Of a DNA stretch of 64,000 bases, positions 48,941-62,696 are shown in pieces; the first letter of the stretch is position 1, and every line of letters begins with the position of its first letter. This DNA is from Hetaerina americana (lineage: Eukaryota; Arthropoda; Insecta; Odonata; Calopterygidae): the NCBI GenBank assembly GCA_022747635.1, contig JAKTNV010000753.1, forward strand, positions 1 through 64,000. The letters are read 5' to 3'. The translations under genes and the position numbers were made by a program. The notes beneath the pieces were generated by a model. It had not been told where the DNA came from and made no database searches. It saw only the letters and a list, made by a program, of their open reading frames with translations.

Positions 48941-51900
48941 TCACTCGACACAAATCAAACAAAAATGTTTCCATGGAGTGTATTGTTGTTCATTTTCATG
49001 AAATAAACAAAATAAAACCCAGAATAAATCCTGAAAGACAATAAATGAACATAAAAGATGCTTCAGCGCTAGTGTTAATGTTACTAAAAGAGCCCAAATT
49101 TCTAAAAATATTGCGAAAAACAACATTTTTCTGTTTTATAGTAAATATTTGAGGTGTATAGAAGGCATTTATTTCATTTTTAGAAATTTTAATTTTTCAC
49201 ATTTTTCCATGAAAAGTGTCAATACCCCCCCCTTAGGGTTCTAGGTGAATATCTCACTCGACACAAATCAAACAAAAATGTTTCCATGGTGTGTATGGTT
49301 GTTCATTTTCATGAAATAAGCAAAATAAAACCAAGGATAAATCCTGAAAGACAATAAATGAGCATAAAAGATGCTTCAGCGCTAGTGTTAATGTTACTAA
49401 AAGAGCCCAAATTTCTGAAAATATTGCGAAAAACAACAATCTTCTGTTTTAAAGTGAATGTTCGAGGTGTATAGAAGGCATTTATTTCATTTTAAGAAAT
49501 TTTAATTTTTCACATTTTTCCATGAAAAGTGCCAATACCCCTTTGGGTTCTAGGTGAAAATCTCACTCGACACAAATCAAACAAAAATGTTTCCATGGTG
49601 TGTATTAATTTTCATTTTCATCAAATAAACAAAATAAAACCCAGAATAAATCCTGAAAGACAAGAAATGAGCATAAAAGATGCTTCAGCGCTAGTGTTAA
49701 TGTTACTAAAAGAGCCCAAATTTCTAAAAATATTGCGAAAAACAACAATCTTCTGTTTTAAAGTGAATGTTCGAGGTGTATAGAAAGCATTTATTTCATT
49801 TTTAGAAATTTTAATTTTTCACATTTTTTCATGAAAAGTGCCAATACCCCCCCCTTTGGGTTCTAGGTGAAAATCTCACTCGACACAAATCGAACAAAAA
49901 TGTTTCCATGGAGTGTATTGTTGTTCATTTTCATGAAATAAACAAAATAAAACCCAGAATAAATCCTGAAAGACAAGAAATGAGCAAAAAAGATTCTTCA
50001 GCGCTAGTGTTAATGTTACTAAAAGAGCCCCAATTTCTAAAAATATTGCGAAAAACAACATTTTTCTGTTTGAAAATGAATGTTTGTGGTATATAGAAGG
50101 CATTTGTTTCATTTTTAGAAATTTTCTTTATTCCCATTTTTCCATGAAAAATGCGAATACCCCCCCCTTTGGGTTCTAGGTGAAAATCTCACTCAACACA
50201 AATCAAACAAAAATGTTTCCATGGTGTGTATTAATGTTCATTTTCATCAAATAAATAAAATAAAACCCAGAATAAATCCTGAAAGACAAGAAATGAGCAT
50301 AAAAGATGCTTCAGCGCTAGTGTTAATGTTACTAAAAGAGCCCAAATTTCTAAAAATATTGCGAAAAAAAACATTTTTCTGTTTTAAAGTGAATGTTTGA
50401 GGTGTATAGAAGGCATTTATTTCATTTTAAGAAATTTTAATTTTTCACATTTTTCCATGAAAAGTGCCAATACCCCCCCTTTGGGTTCTAGGTGAAAATC
50501 TCACTCGACAAAAATCAAACAAAAATGTTTCCATGGTGTGTATTGTTGTTAATTTTCATGAAAAAACAAAATAAAACCCAGAATAAATCCTGAAAGACAA
50601 TAAATTAGCATAAGAGATGCTTCAGCGCTAGTGTTAATGTTACTAAAAGAGCCCAAATTTCCAAAAATATTGCGAAAAACAACATTTTTCTGTTTTAGAG
50701 TGAATGTTTGAGGTGTATAGAAGGCATTTATTTCATTTTTAGAAATTTTAATTTTTCACATTTTTCCATGAAAAGTGCCAATACCCGCCCCTTTGGGCTC
50801 TAGGTGAAAATCTCACTCGACACAAATCAAACAAAAATGTTTTCATGGTGTGTATTGTTGTTCATTTTAATGAAATAAACAAAATAAAACCAAGGATAAA
50901 TCCTGAAAGACAATAAATGAGCAAAAAAGATTCTTCAGCGCTAGTATTAATGTAACTAAAAGAGCCCAAATTTCTAAAAATATTGCGAAAAAAAACATTT
51001 TTCTGTTTGAAAATGAATGTTTGAGGTGTATAGAAGGCATTTATTTCATTTTTAGAAATTTTCATTATTCACATTTTTCAATGAAAAGTGCCAATACCCC
51101 CCCCCCCCTTTGGGTTCTAGGTGAAAATCTCACTCGACACAAATCAAACAAAAATGTTTCCATGGTGTGTATTAATGTTCATTTTCATCAAATAAATAAA
51201 ATAAAACCCAGAATAAATCCTGAAAGACAAGAAATGAGCATAAAAGATGCTTCAGCGGTAGTGTAAATGTTACTAAAAGAGCCAAAATTTCTAAAAATAT
51301 TGCGAAAAAAAACATTTTTCTGTTTTAAAGTGAATGTTTGAGGTGTATAGAAGGCATTTATTTCATTTTAAGAAATTTTAATTTTTCACATTTTTCCATG
51401 AAAAGTACCAATACCCCCCCCTTTGGGTTCTAGGTGAAAATCTCACTCCACACAAATCGAACAAAAATGTTTCCATGGTGTGTATCGTTGTTCATTTTCA
51501 TCAAATAAACAAAATAAAACCCAGAATAAATCCTGAAAGACAAGAAATGAGCATAAAAGATGCTTCAGCGCTAGTGTTAATGTTACTAAAAGATCCCAAA
51601 TTTCTAAAAATATTGCGAAAAACAACAATCTTCTGTTTTAAAGTGAATGTTCGAGGTGTATAGAAGGCATTTGTTTCATTTTTAGAAATTTTCATTATTC
51701 CCATTTTTCCATGAAAAGTGCCAATACTCCCCCCTTTGGGTTCTAGGTGAAAATCTCACTCAACACAAATCAAACAAAAATGTTTCCATGGTGTGTATTA
51801 ATGTTCATTTTCATCAAATAAATAAAATAAAACCCAGAATAAATCCTGAAAGACAAGAAATGAGCATAAAAGATGCTTCAGCGCTAGTGTTAATGTTACT

Positions 51901-53006
51901 AAAAGCGTCCAAATTTCTAAAAATATTGCGAAAAAAAACTTTTTTCTGTTTTAAAGTGAATGTTTGAGGTGTATAGAAGGCATTTATTTCATTTTAAGAA
52001 ATTTTAATTTTTCACATTTTTCCATGAAAAGTGCCAATACCCCCCTTTTGGGTTCTAGGTGAAAATCTCACTCGACACAAATGAAACAAAAATATTTCCA
52101 TGGTGTGTATTGTTGTTAATTTTCATCAAATAAACAAAATAAAACCCAGAATAAATCCTGAAAGACAAGAAATGAGCATAAAAGATGCTTCAGCGCTAGT
52201 GTTAATGTTACTAAAAGAGCCCAAATTTCTAAAAATATTGCGAAAAACAACAATCTTCTGTTTTAAAGTGAATGTTCGAGGTGTATAGAAGGCATTTATT
52301 TCATTTTTAGAAATTTTAATTTTTCACATTTTTTCATGAAAAGTGCCAATACCCCCCCCTTTGGGTTCTAGGTGAAAATCTCACTCGACACAAATCGAAC
52401 AAAAATGTTTCCATGGAGTGTATTGTTGTTCATTTTCATGAAATAAACAAAATAAAACCCAGAATAAATCCTGAAAGACAAGAAATGAGCATAAAAGATG
52501 CTTCAGCGCTAGTGTTAATGTTACTAAAAGAGCCCAAATTTCTAAAAATATTGCGAAAAACGACATTTTTCTGTTTTATAGTGAATGTTTGAGGTGTATT
52601 GAAGGCATTTATTTCATTTTTAGAAATTTTAATTTTTCACATTTTTCCATGAAAAGTGTCATTACCCCCCCCTTAGGGTTCTAGGTGAAAATCTCACTCG
52701 ACACAAATCAAACAAAAATGTTTCCATGGTGTGTATTAGTGTTCATTTTCATCAAATAAACAAAATAAAACCCAGAATAAATCCTGAAAGACAAGAAATG
52801 AGCATAAAAGATGCTTCAGGGCTAGTGTTAATGTTACTAAAAGAGCCCAAATTTCTAAAAATATTGCGAAAAACAACAATCTTCTGTTTTAAAGTGAATG
52901 TTCGAGGTGTATAGAAGGCATTTATTTCATTTTTAGAAATTTTAATTTTTCACATTTTTCCATGAAAAGTGCCAAAACCCCCCGCTTTAGTTTCTAGGTG
53001 AAAATA
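48941..53006 (+). repeat. Diverged monomers M158-M170
   Basis: Starts: 48941, 49254, 49563, 49876, 50189, 50501, 50813, 51130, 51443, 51756, 52068, 52381 and 52694. No exact local tandem copy was found. Several are older relatives of HOR-C: 49254 carries GTGAATATCTC and AAATAAGC like 54572, 58009 and 63636; 50501, 50813 and 51130 resemble 56447, 56758 and 57071. 49876 carries GTTTGTGG and GCATTTGTTTC. The region has more private base changes than the blocks either side and holds the longest C-tract. Confidence 0.8.
51097..51108 (+). repeat. Longest C-tract, 12 C
   Basis: The tract before GGGTTCTAGG ranges from 4 C (for example before 21244, 21552, 49563) to 12 C here, with 7-8 usual. This tract gives the 317-bp interval ending at 51130, the longest in the window. 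It is a mononucleotide run prone to slippage and also to sequencing error. Confidence 0.85.
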
Positions 53007-56000
53007 TCACTCGACACAATTCAAACAAAAATGTTTCCATGGTGTGTATGGTTGTTCATTTTCATGAAATAAACAAAATAAAACCAAGGATAAATCCTGA
53101 AAGACAATAAATGAGCATAAAAGATGCTTCAGCGCTAGTGTTAATTTTACTAAAAGAGCCCAAATTTCTAAAAATATTGCGAAAAACAACAATCTTCTGT
53201 TTTAAAGTGAATGTTCGAGGTGTATAGAAGGCATTTATTTCATTTTAAGAAATTTTAATTTTTCACATTTTTCCATGAAAAGTGCCAATACCCCCCCCTT
53301 TGGGTTCTAGGTGAAAATCTCACTCGACACAAATCAAACAAAAATGTTTTCATGGTGTGTATTGTTGTTCATTTTTATGAAATAAACAAAATAAAACCAA
53401 GGATAAATCCTGAAAGACAATAAATGAGCAAAAAAGATTCTTCAGCGCTAGTATTAATGTTACTAAAAGAGCCCAAATTTCTAAAAATATTGCGAAAAAA
53501 GACATTTTTCTGTTTGAAAATGAATGTTTGAGGTGTATAGAAGGCATTTATTTCATTTTTAGAAATTTTCATTATTCACATTTTTCCATGAAAAGTGCCA
53601 ATACCCCCCCCTTTGGGTTCTAGGTGAAAATCTCACTCGACACAAATCAAACAAAAATGTTTCCATGGTGTGTATTAATGTTCATTTTCATCAAATAAAT
53701 AAAATAAAACCCAGAATAAATCCTGAAAGACAAGAAGTGAGCATAAAAGATGCTTCAGCGCTAGTGTTAATGTTACTAAAAGAGCCCAAATTTCTAAAAA
53801 TATTGCGAAAAAAACATTTTTCTGTTTTAAAGTGAATGTTTGAGGTGTATAGAAGGCATTTATTTCATTTTTAGAAATTTTAACTTTTCACATTTTTCCA
53901 TGAAAAGTGCCAATACCCCCCCCTTTGGGCTCTAGGTGAAAATCTCACTCGACACAAATCAAACAAAAATGTTTTCATGGTGTGTATTGTTGTTCATTTT
54001 TATGAAATAAACAAAATAAAACCAAGGATAAATCCTGAAAGACAATAAATGAGCAAAAAAGATTCTTCAGCGCTAGTATTAATGTTACTAAAAGAGCCCA
54101 AATTTCTAAAAATATTGCGAAAAAAAACATTTTTCTGTTTGAAAATGAATGTTTGAGGTGTATAGGAGGCATTTATTTCATTTTTAGAAATTTTCATTAT
54201 TCACATTTTTCCATGAAAAGTGCCAATACCCCCCCCCTTTGGGTTCTAGGTGAAAATCTCACTCGACACAAATCGAACAAAAATGTTTCCATGGAGTGTA
54301 TTGTTGCTCATTTTCATGAAATAAACAAAATAAAACCCAGAATAAATCCTGAAAGACAAGAAACGAGCATAAAAGATGCCTCAGCGCTAGCGTTAATTTT
54401 ACTAAAAGAGCCCAAATTTCTAAAAATATTGCGAAAAACAACATTTTTCTGTTTTATAGTGAATGTTTGAGGTGTATAGAAGGCATTTATTTCTTTTATA
54501 GAAATTTTAATTTTTCACATTTTTCCATGAAAAGTGTCAATACCCCCCCCTCAGGGTTCTAGGTGAATATCTCACTCGACACAAATCAAACAAAAATGTT
54601 TCCATGGTGTGTATGGTTGTTCATTTTCATGAAATAAGCAAAATAAAACCAAGGATAAATCCTGAAAGACAATAAATGAGCATAAAAGATGCTTCAGCGC
54701 TAGTGTTAATGTTAGTAAAAGAGCCCAAATTTCTAAAAATATTGCGAAAAACAACAATCTTCTGTTTTAAAGTGAATGTTCGAGGTGTATAGAAGGCATT
54801 TATTTCATTTTAAGAAATTTTAATTTTTCACATTTTTCCATGAAAAGTGCCAATACCCCCCCTTTGGGTTCTAGGTGAAAATCTCACTCGACACAAATCG
54901 AACAAAAATGTTTCCATGGAGTATATTGTTGTTCATTTTCATGAAATAAACAAAATAAAACCCAGAATAAATCCTGAAAGACAAGAAATGAGCATAAAAT
55001 ATGCTTCAGCGCTAGTGTTAATGTTACTAAAAGAGCCCAAATTTCTAAAAATATTGCGAAAAAAAACATTTTTCTGTTTTAAAGTGAATGTTTGAGGTGT
55101 ATAGAAGGCATTTATTTCATTTTAAGAAATTTTAATTTTTACATTTTTCCATGAAAAGTGCCAATACCCCCCCCCTTTGGGTTCTAGGTGAAAATCTCAC
55201 TCGACACAAATCAAACAAAAATGTTTCCATGGAGTGTATTGTTGTTCATTTTCATGAAATAAACAAAATAAAAACAAGGATAAATCCTGAAAGACAATAA
55301 ATGAACATAAAAGATGCTTCAGCGCTAGTGTTAATGTTACTAAAAGAGCCCAAATTTCTAAAAATATTGCGAAAAACAACATTTTTCTGTTTTAGAGTGA
55401 CTGTTTGAGGTGTATAGAAGGCATTTATTTCATTTTTAGAAATTTTAATTTTTCACATTTTTCCATGAAAAGTGTCAATACCCCTTTGGGTTCTAGGTGA
55501 AAATCTCACTCGACACAAATCAAACAAAAATGTTTCCATTGTGTGTATTAATGTTCATTTTCATCAAATAAACAAAATAAAACCCAGAATAAATCCTGAA
55601 AGACAAGAAATGAGCATAAAAGATGCTTCAGCGCTAGTGTTAATGTTACTAAAAGAGCCCAAATTTCTAAAAATATTGCGAAAAACAACAATCTTCTGTT
55701 TTAAAGTGAATTTTCGAGGTGTGTAGAAGGCATTTATTTCATTTTTAGAAATTTTAATTTTTCACATTTTTTCATGAAAAGTGCCAATACCCCCCCCCTT
55801 AGGGTTCAAGGTGAAAATCTCACTCGACACAAATCAAACAAAAATGTTTCCATGGTGTGTATTAATGTTCATTTTCATCAAATAAACAAAATAAAACCCA
55901 GAATAAATCCTGAAAGGCAAGAAATGAGCATAAAAGATGCTTCAGCGCTAGTGTTAATGTTACTAAAAGAGCCCAAATTTCTAAAAATATTGCGAAAAAC

Positions 56001-56132
56001 AACAATCTTTTGTTTTAAAGTGAATGTTCGAGGTGTAAAGAAGGCATTTATTTCATTTTTAGAAATTTTAATTTTTCACATTTTTCCATGAAAAGTGCCA
56101 AAACCCCCCGCTTTAGGTTCTAGGTGAAAATA
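53007..56132 (+). repeat. HOR-C copy 1 (10 monomers, M171-M180)
   Basis: Starts: 53007, 53320, 53633, 53945, 54259, 54572, 54884, 55197, 55506 and 55820. Markers in order: ACCCCCCGCTTTAG with AAAATATCAC; GTTTTCATGG; ATTAATG with AAATAAATAAAATAAAAC; GGGCTCTAGG; GATGCCTCAG; GTGAATATCTC with AAATAAGC; GGAGTATATTG; then a four-C-tract monomer; then CCTTAGGGTTCAAGG. M172 and M174 are alike (offset 625 bp), a two-monomer duplication inside the unit. Confidence 0.85.
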
Positions 56133-59100
56133 TCACTCGACACAAATGAAACAAAAATGTTTCCATGGTGTGTATGGTTGTTCATTTTCATGAAATAAAC
56201 AAAATAAAACCAAGGATAAATCCTGAAAGACAATAAATGAGCATAAAAGATGCTTCAGCGCTAGTGTTAATTTTACTAAAAGAGCCCAAATTTCTAAAAA
56301 TATTGCCAAAAACAACAATCTTCTGTTTTAAAGTGAATGTTCGAGGTGTGTGGAAGGCATTTATTTCATTTTAAGAAATTTTAATTTTTCACATTTTTCC
56401 ATGAAAAGTGCCAATACCCCCCCCCTTTGGGTTCTAGGTGAAAATCTCACTCGATAAAAATCAAACAAAAATGTTTCCATGGTGTGTATTGTTGTTAATT
56501 TTCATGAAAAAACAAAATAAAACCAAGAATAAATCCTGAAAGACAATAAATGAGCATAAAAGATGCTTCAGCGCTAGTGTTAATGTTACTAAAAGAGCCC
56601 AAATTTCCAAAAATATTGCGAAAAACAACATTTTTCTGTTTTAGAGTGAATGTTTGAGGTGTATAGAAGGCATTTATTTCATTTTTAGAAATTTTAACTT
56701 TTCACATTTTCCATGAAAAGTGCCAATACCCCCCCCTTTGGGCTCTAGGTGAAAATCTCACTCGACACAAATCAAACAAAAATGTTTTCATGGTGTGTAT
56801 TGTTGTTCATTTTTATGAAATAAACAAAATAAAACCAAGGATAAATCCTGAAAGACAATAAATGAGCAAAAAAGATTCTTCAGCGCTGGTATTAATGTTA
56901 CTAAAAGAGCCCAAATTTCTAAAAATATTGCGAAAAAAAACATTTTTCTGTTTGAAAATGAATGTTTGAGGTGTATAGAAGGCATTTATTTCATTTTTAG
57001 AAATTTTCATTATTCACATTTTTCCATGAAAAGTGCCAATACCCCCCCCTTTGGGTTCTAGGTGAAAATCTCACTCGACACAAATCAAACAAAAATGTTT
57101 CCATGGTGTGTATTAATGTTCATTTTCATCAAATAAATAAAATAAAACCCAGAATAAATCCTGAAAGACAAGAAATGAGCATAAAAGATGCTTCAGCGCT
57201 AGTGTTAATGTTACTAAAAGAGCCAAAATTTCTAAAAATATTGCGAAAAAAAACATTTTTCTGTTTTAAAGTGAATGTTTGAGGTGTATAGAAGGCATTT
57301 ATTTCATTTTTAGAAATTTTAACTTTTCACATTTTTCCATGAAAAGTGCCAATACCCCCCCCTTTGGGCTCTAGGTGAAAATCTCACTCGACACAAATCA
57401 AACAAAAATATTTTCATGGTGTGTATTGTTGTTCATTTTTATGAAATAAACAAAATAAAACCAAGGATAAATCCTGAAAGACAATAAATGAGCAAAAAAG
57501 ATTCTTCAGCGCTAGTATTAATGTTACTAAAAGAGCCCATATTTCTAAAAATATTGCGAAAAAAAACATTTTTCTGTTTGAAAATGAATGTTTGAGGTGT
57601 ATAGAAGGCATTTATTTAATTTTTGGAAATTTTCATTATTCACATTTTTCCATGAAAAGTGCCAATACCCCCCCTTTGGGTTCTAGGTGAAAATCTCACT
57701 CGACACAAATCAAACAAAAATGTTTCCATGGTGTGTATTAATGTTCATTTTCATGAAATAAACAAAATAAAACCAAGGATAAATCCTGAAAGACAATAAA
57801 TGAGCATAAAAGATGCCTCAGCGCTAGTGTTAATTTTACTAAAAGAGCCCAAATTTCTAAAAATATTGCGAAAAACAACATTTTTCTGTTTTATAGTGAA
57901 TGTTTGAGGTGTATAGAAGGCATTTATTTCATTTATAGAAATTTTAATTTTTCACATTTTTCCATGAAAAGTGTCAATACCCCCCCCTCAGGGTTCTAGG
58001 TGAATATCTCACTCGACACAAATCAAACAAAAATGTTTCCATGGTGTGTATGGTTGTTCATTTTCATGAAATAAGCAAAATAAAACCAAGGATAAATCCT
58101 GAAAGACAATAAATGAGCATAAAAGATGCTTCAGCGCTAGTGTTAATGTTACTAAAAGAGCCCAAATTTCTAAAAATATTGCGAAAAAAAACATTTTTCT
58201 GTTTTAAAGTGAATGTTTGAGGTGTATAGAAGGCATTTATTTCATTTTAAGAAATTTTAATTTTTACATTTTTCCATGAAAAGTGCCAATACCCCCCCCT
58301 TTGGGTTCTAGGTGAAAATCTCACTCGACACAAATCAAACAAAAATGTTTCCATGGAGTGTATTGTTGTTAATTTTCATGAAATAAACAAAATAAAACCC
58401 AGAATAAATCCTGAAAGACAATAAATGAACATAAAATATGCTTCAGCGCTAGTGTTAATGTTACTAAAAGAGCCCAAATTTCTAAAAATTTTGCGAAAAA
58501 CAACATTTTTCTGTTTTAGAGTGAATGTTTGAGGTGTATAGAAGGCATTTATTTCATTTTTAGAAATTTTAATTTTTCACATTTTTCCATGAAAAGTGTC
58601 AATACCCCTTTGGGTTCTAGGTGAAAATCTCACTCGACACAAATCAAACAAAAATGTTTCCATGGTGTGTATTAATGTTCATTTTCATCAAATAAACAAA
58701 ATAAAACCCAGAATAAATCCTGAAAAACAAGAAATGAGCATAAAGATGCTTCAGCGCTAGTGTTAATGTCACTAAAAGAGCCCAAATTTCTAAAAATATT
58801 GCGAAAAACAACAATCTTCTGTTTTAAAGTGAATGTTCGAGGTGTATAGAAGGCATTTATTTCATTTTTAGAAATTTTAATTTTTCACATTTTTTCATGA
58901 AAAGTGCCAATACCCCCCCCCTTTGGGTTCTAGGTGAAAATCTCACTCGACACAAATAGAACAAAAATGTTTCCATGGAGTGTATTGTAATTCATTTTCA
59001 TGAAATAAACAAAATAAAACCCAGAATAAATCCTGAAAGACAAGAAATGAGCATAAAAGATGCTTCAGCGCTAGTGTTAATGTTACTAAAAGAGCCCAAA

Positions 59101-59570
59101 TTTCTAAAAATATTTCGAAAAACAACATTTTTCTGTTTTATAGTGAATGTTTGAGGTGTATAGAAGGCATTTATTTCATTTTTAGAAATTTTAATTTTTC
59201 ACATTATTCCATGAAAAGTGTCAATACCCCCCCCCTTAGGGTTCAAGGTGAAAATCTCACTCGACACAAATCAAACAAAAATGTTTCCATGGTGTGTATT
59301 AATGTTCATTTTCATCAAATAAACAAAATAAAACCCAGAATAAATCCTGAAAGGCAAGAAATGAGCATAAAAGATGCTTCAGCGCTAGTGTTAATGTTAC
59401 TAAAAGAGCCCAAATTTCTAAAAATATTGCGAAAAACAACAATCTTCTGTTTTAAAGTGAATGTTTGAGGTGTATTGAAGGCATTTATTTCATTTTTAGA
59501 AATTTTAACTTTTCACATTTTTCCATGAAAAGTGCCAATACCCCCCCCCTTTGGGCTCTAGGTGAAAATC
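56133..59570 (+). repeat. HOR-C copy 2 (11 monomers, M181-M191)
   Basis: Starts: 56133, 56447, 56758, 57071, 57384, 57696, 58009, 58321, 58630, 58943 and 59257. It opens with the same CGCTTTAG/AAAATATCAC monomer as copy 1. It adds a CTCGATAAAAATC monomer (56447) and one between the four-C monomer and the GGGTTCAAGG monomer (58943, with GTATTGTAATTC and ATTTCGAAA). It lacks a separate GGAGTATATTG monomer. Length 3,438 bp. Confidence 0.88.
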
Positions 59571-62500
59571 TCACTCGACACAAATCAAACAAAAATGTTT
59601 TCATGGTGTGTATTGTTGTTCATTTTTACGAAATAAACAAAATAAAACCAAGGATAAATCCTGAAAGACAATAAATGAGCATAAAAGATGCTTCAGCGCT
59701 AGTGTTAATTTTACTAAAAGAGCCCAAATTTCTAAAAATATTGCCAAAAACAACAATCTTCTGTTTTAAAGTGAATGTTCGAGGTGTGTGGAAGGCATTT
59801 ATTTCATTTTAAGAAATTTTAATTTTTCACATTTTTCCATGAAAAGTGCCAATACCCCCCCCTTTGGGTTCTAGGTGAAAATCTCACTCGATAAAAATCA
59901 AACAAAAATGTTTCCATGGTGTGTATTGTTGTTAATTTTCATGAAAAAACAAAATAAAACCAAGAATAAATCCTGAAAGACAATAAATGAGCATAAAAGA
60001 TGCTTCAGCGCTAGTGTTAATGTTACTAAAAGAGCCCAAATTTCCAAAAATATTGCGAAAAACAACATTTTTCTGTTTTAGAGTGAATGTTTGAGGTGTA
60101 TAGAAGGCATTTATTTCATTTTTAGAAATTTTAACTTTTCACATTTTTCCATGAAAAGTGCCAATACCCCCCCCTTTGGGCTCTAGGTGAAAATCTCACT
60201 CGACACAAATCAAACAAAAATGTTTTCATGGTGTGTATTGTTGTTCATTTTTATGAAATAAACAAAATAAAACCAAGGATAAATCCTGAAAGACAATAAA
60301 TGAGCAAAAAAGATTCTTCAGCGCTGGTATTAATGTTACTAAAAGAGCCCAAATTTCTAAAAATATTGCGAAAAAAAACATTTTTCTGTTTGAAAATGAA
60401 TGTTTGAGGTGTATAGAAGGCATTTATTTCATTTTTAGAAATTTTCATTATTCACATTTTTCCATGAAAAGTGCCAATACCCCCCCCTTTGGGTTCTAGG
60501 TGAAAATCTCACTCGACACAAATCAAACAAAAATGTTTCCATGGTGTGTATTAATGTTCATTTTCATCAAATAAATAAAATAAAACCCAGAATAAATCCT
60601 GAAAGACAAGAAATGAGCATAAAAGATGCTTCAGCGCTAGTGTTAATGTTACTAAAAGAGCCAAAATTTCTAAAAATATTGCGAAAAACAACCATTTTCT
60701 GTTTTAAAGTGAATGTTTGAGGTGTATAGAAGGCATTTATTTCATTTTTAGAAATTTTAACTTTTCACATTTTTCCATGAAAAGTGCCAATACCCCCCCC
60801 TTTGGGCTCTAGGTGAAAATCTCACTCGACACAAATCAAACAAAAATATTTTCATGGTGTGTATTGTTGTTCATTTTTATGAAATAAACAAAATAAAACC
60901 AAGGATAAATCCTGAAAGACAATAAATGAGCAAAAAAGATTCTTCAGCGCTAGTATTAATGTTACTAAAAGAGCCCATATTTCTAAAAATATTGCGAAAA
61001 AAAACATTTTTCTGTTTGAAAATGAATGTTTGAGGTGTATAGAAGGCATTTATTTAATTTTTGGAAATTTTCATTATTCACATTTTTCCATGAAAAGTGC
61101 CAATACCCCCCCTTTGGGTTCTAGGTGAAAATCTCACTCGACACAAATCAAACAAAAATGTTTCCATGGTGTGTATGGTTGTTCATTTTCATGAAATAAG
61201 CAAAATAAAACCAAGGATAAATCCTGAAAGACAATAAATGAGCATAAAAGATGCTTCAGCGCTAGTGTTAATGTTACTAAAAGAGCCCAAATTTCTAAAA
61301 ATATTGCGAAAAAAAACATTTTTCTGTTTTAAAGTGAATGTTTGAGGTGTATAGAAGGCATTTATTTCATTTTAAGAAATTTTAATTTTTACATTTTTCC
61401 ATGAAAAGTGCCAATACCCCCCCCTTTGGGTTCTAGGTGAAAATCTCACTCGACACAAATCAAACAAAAATGTTTCCATGGAGTGTATTGTTGTTAATTT
61501 TCATGAAATAAACAAAATAAAACCCAGAATAAATCCTGAAAGACAATAAATGAACATAAAATATGCTTCAGCGCTAGTGTTAATGTTACTAAAAGAGCCC
61601 AAATTTCTAAAAATTTTGCGAAAAACAACATTTTTCTGTTTTAGAGTGAATGTTTGAGGTGTATAGAAGGCATTTATTTCATTTTTAGAAATTTTAATTT
61701 TTCACATTTTTCCATGAAAAGTGTCAATACCCCTTTGGGTTCTAGGTGAAAATCTCACTCGACACAAATCAAACAAAAATGTTTCCCTGGTGTGTATTAA
61801 TGTTCATTTTCATCAAATAAACAAAATAAAACCCAGAATAAATCCTGAAAAACAAGAAATGAGCATAAAGATGCTTCAGCGCTAGTGTTAATGTCACTAA
61901 AAGAGCCCAAATTTCTAAAAATATTGCGAAAAACAACAATCTTCTGTTTTAAAGTGAATGTTCGAGGTGTATAGAAGGCATTTATTTCATTTTTAGAAAT
62001 TTTAATTTTTCACATTTTTTCATGAAAAGTGCCAATACCCCCCCCCTTTGGGTTCTAGGTGAAAATCTCACTCGACACAAATAGAACAAAAATGTTTCCA
62101 TGGAGTGTATTGTAATTCATTTTCATGAAATAAACAAAATAAAACCCAGAATAAATCCTGAAAGACAAGAAATGAGCATAAAAGATGCTTCAGCGCTAGT
62201 GTTAATGTTACTAAAAGAGCCCAAATTTCTAAAAATATTTCGAAAAACAACATTTTTCTGTTTTATAGTGAATGTTTGAGGTGTATAGAAGGCATTTATT
62301 TCATTTTTAGAAATTTTAATTTTTCACATTATTCCATGAAAAGTGTCAATACCCCCCCCCTTAGGGTTCAAGGTGAAAATCTCACTCGACACAAATCAAA
62401 CAAAAATGTTTCCATGGTGTGTATTAATGTTCATTTTCATCAAATAAACAAAATAAAACCCAGAATAAATCCTGAAAGGCAAGAAATGAGCATAAAAGAT

Positions 62501-62696
62501 GCTTCAGCGCTAGTGTTAATGTTACTAAAAGAGCCCAAATTTCTAAAAATATTGCGAAAAACAACAATCTTCTGTTTTAAAGTGAATGTTTGAGGTGTAT
62601 AGAAGGCATTTATTTCATTTTTAGAAATTTTAACTTTTCACATTTTTCCATGAAAAGTGCCAATACCCCCCCCCCTTTGGGCTCTAGGTGAAAATC
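59571..62696 (+). repeat. HOR-C copy 3 (10 monomers, M192-M201)
   Basis: Starts: 59571, 59884, 60196, 60509, 60822, 61134, 61446, 61755, 62068 and 62382. Monomers 59884-60822 repeat 56447-57384 at 3,437-3,438 bp; monomers 61446-62382 repeat 58321-59257 at 3,125 bp. The change of offset is explained by the hybrid at 61134. The first monomer is itself a hybrid: it starts with GGGCTCTAGG, GTTTTCATGG and TTTTTACGAAAT, and ends like 56133 (TTGCCAAAAAC, GTGTGTGGAAGG). Confidence 0.9.
61134..61445 (+). repeat. Hybrid monomer of 57696 and 58009 types (M197)
   Basis: The 5' flank (TTTAATTTTTGGAAATTTTC, seven-C tract, CTTTGGG, GTGAAAATCTC) is that in front of 57696. The body (GTATGGTTG near 61177, AAATAAGC, GAAAAAAAACATTT) is that of 58009. 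The switch falls between about 61131 and 61177 and removes one monomer from copy 3. Confidence 0.85.
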
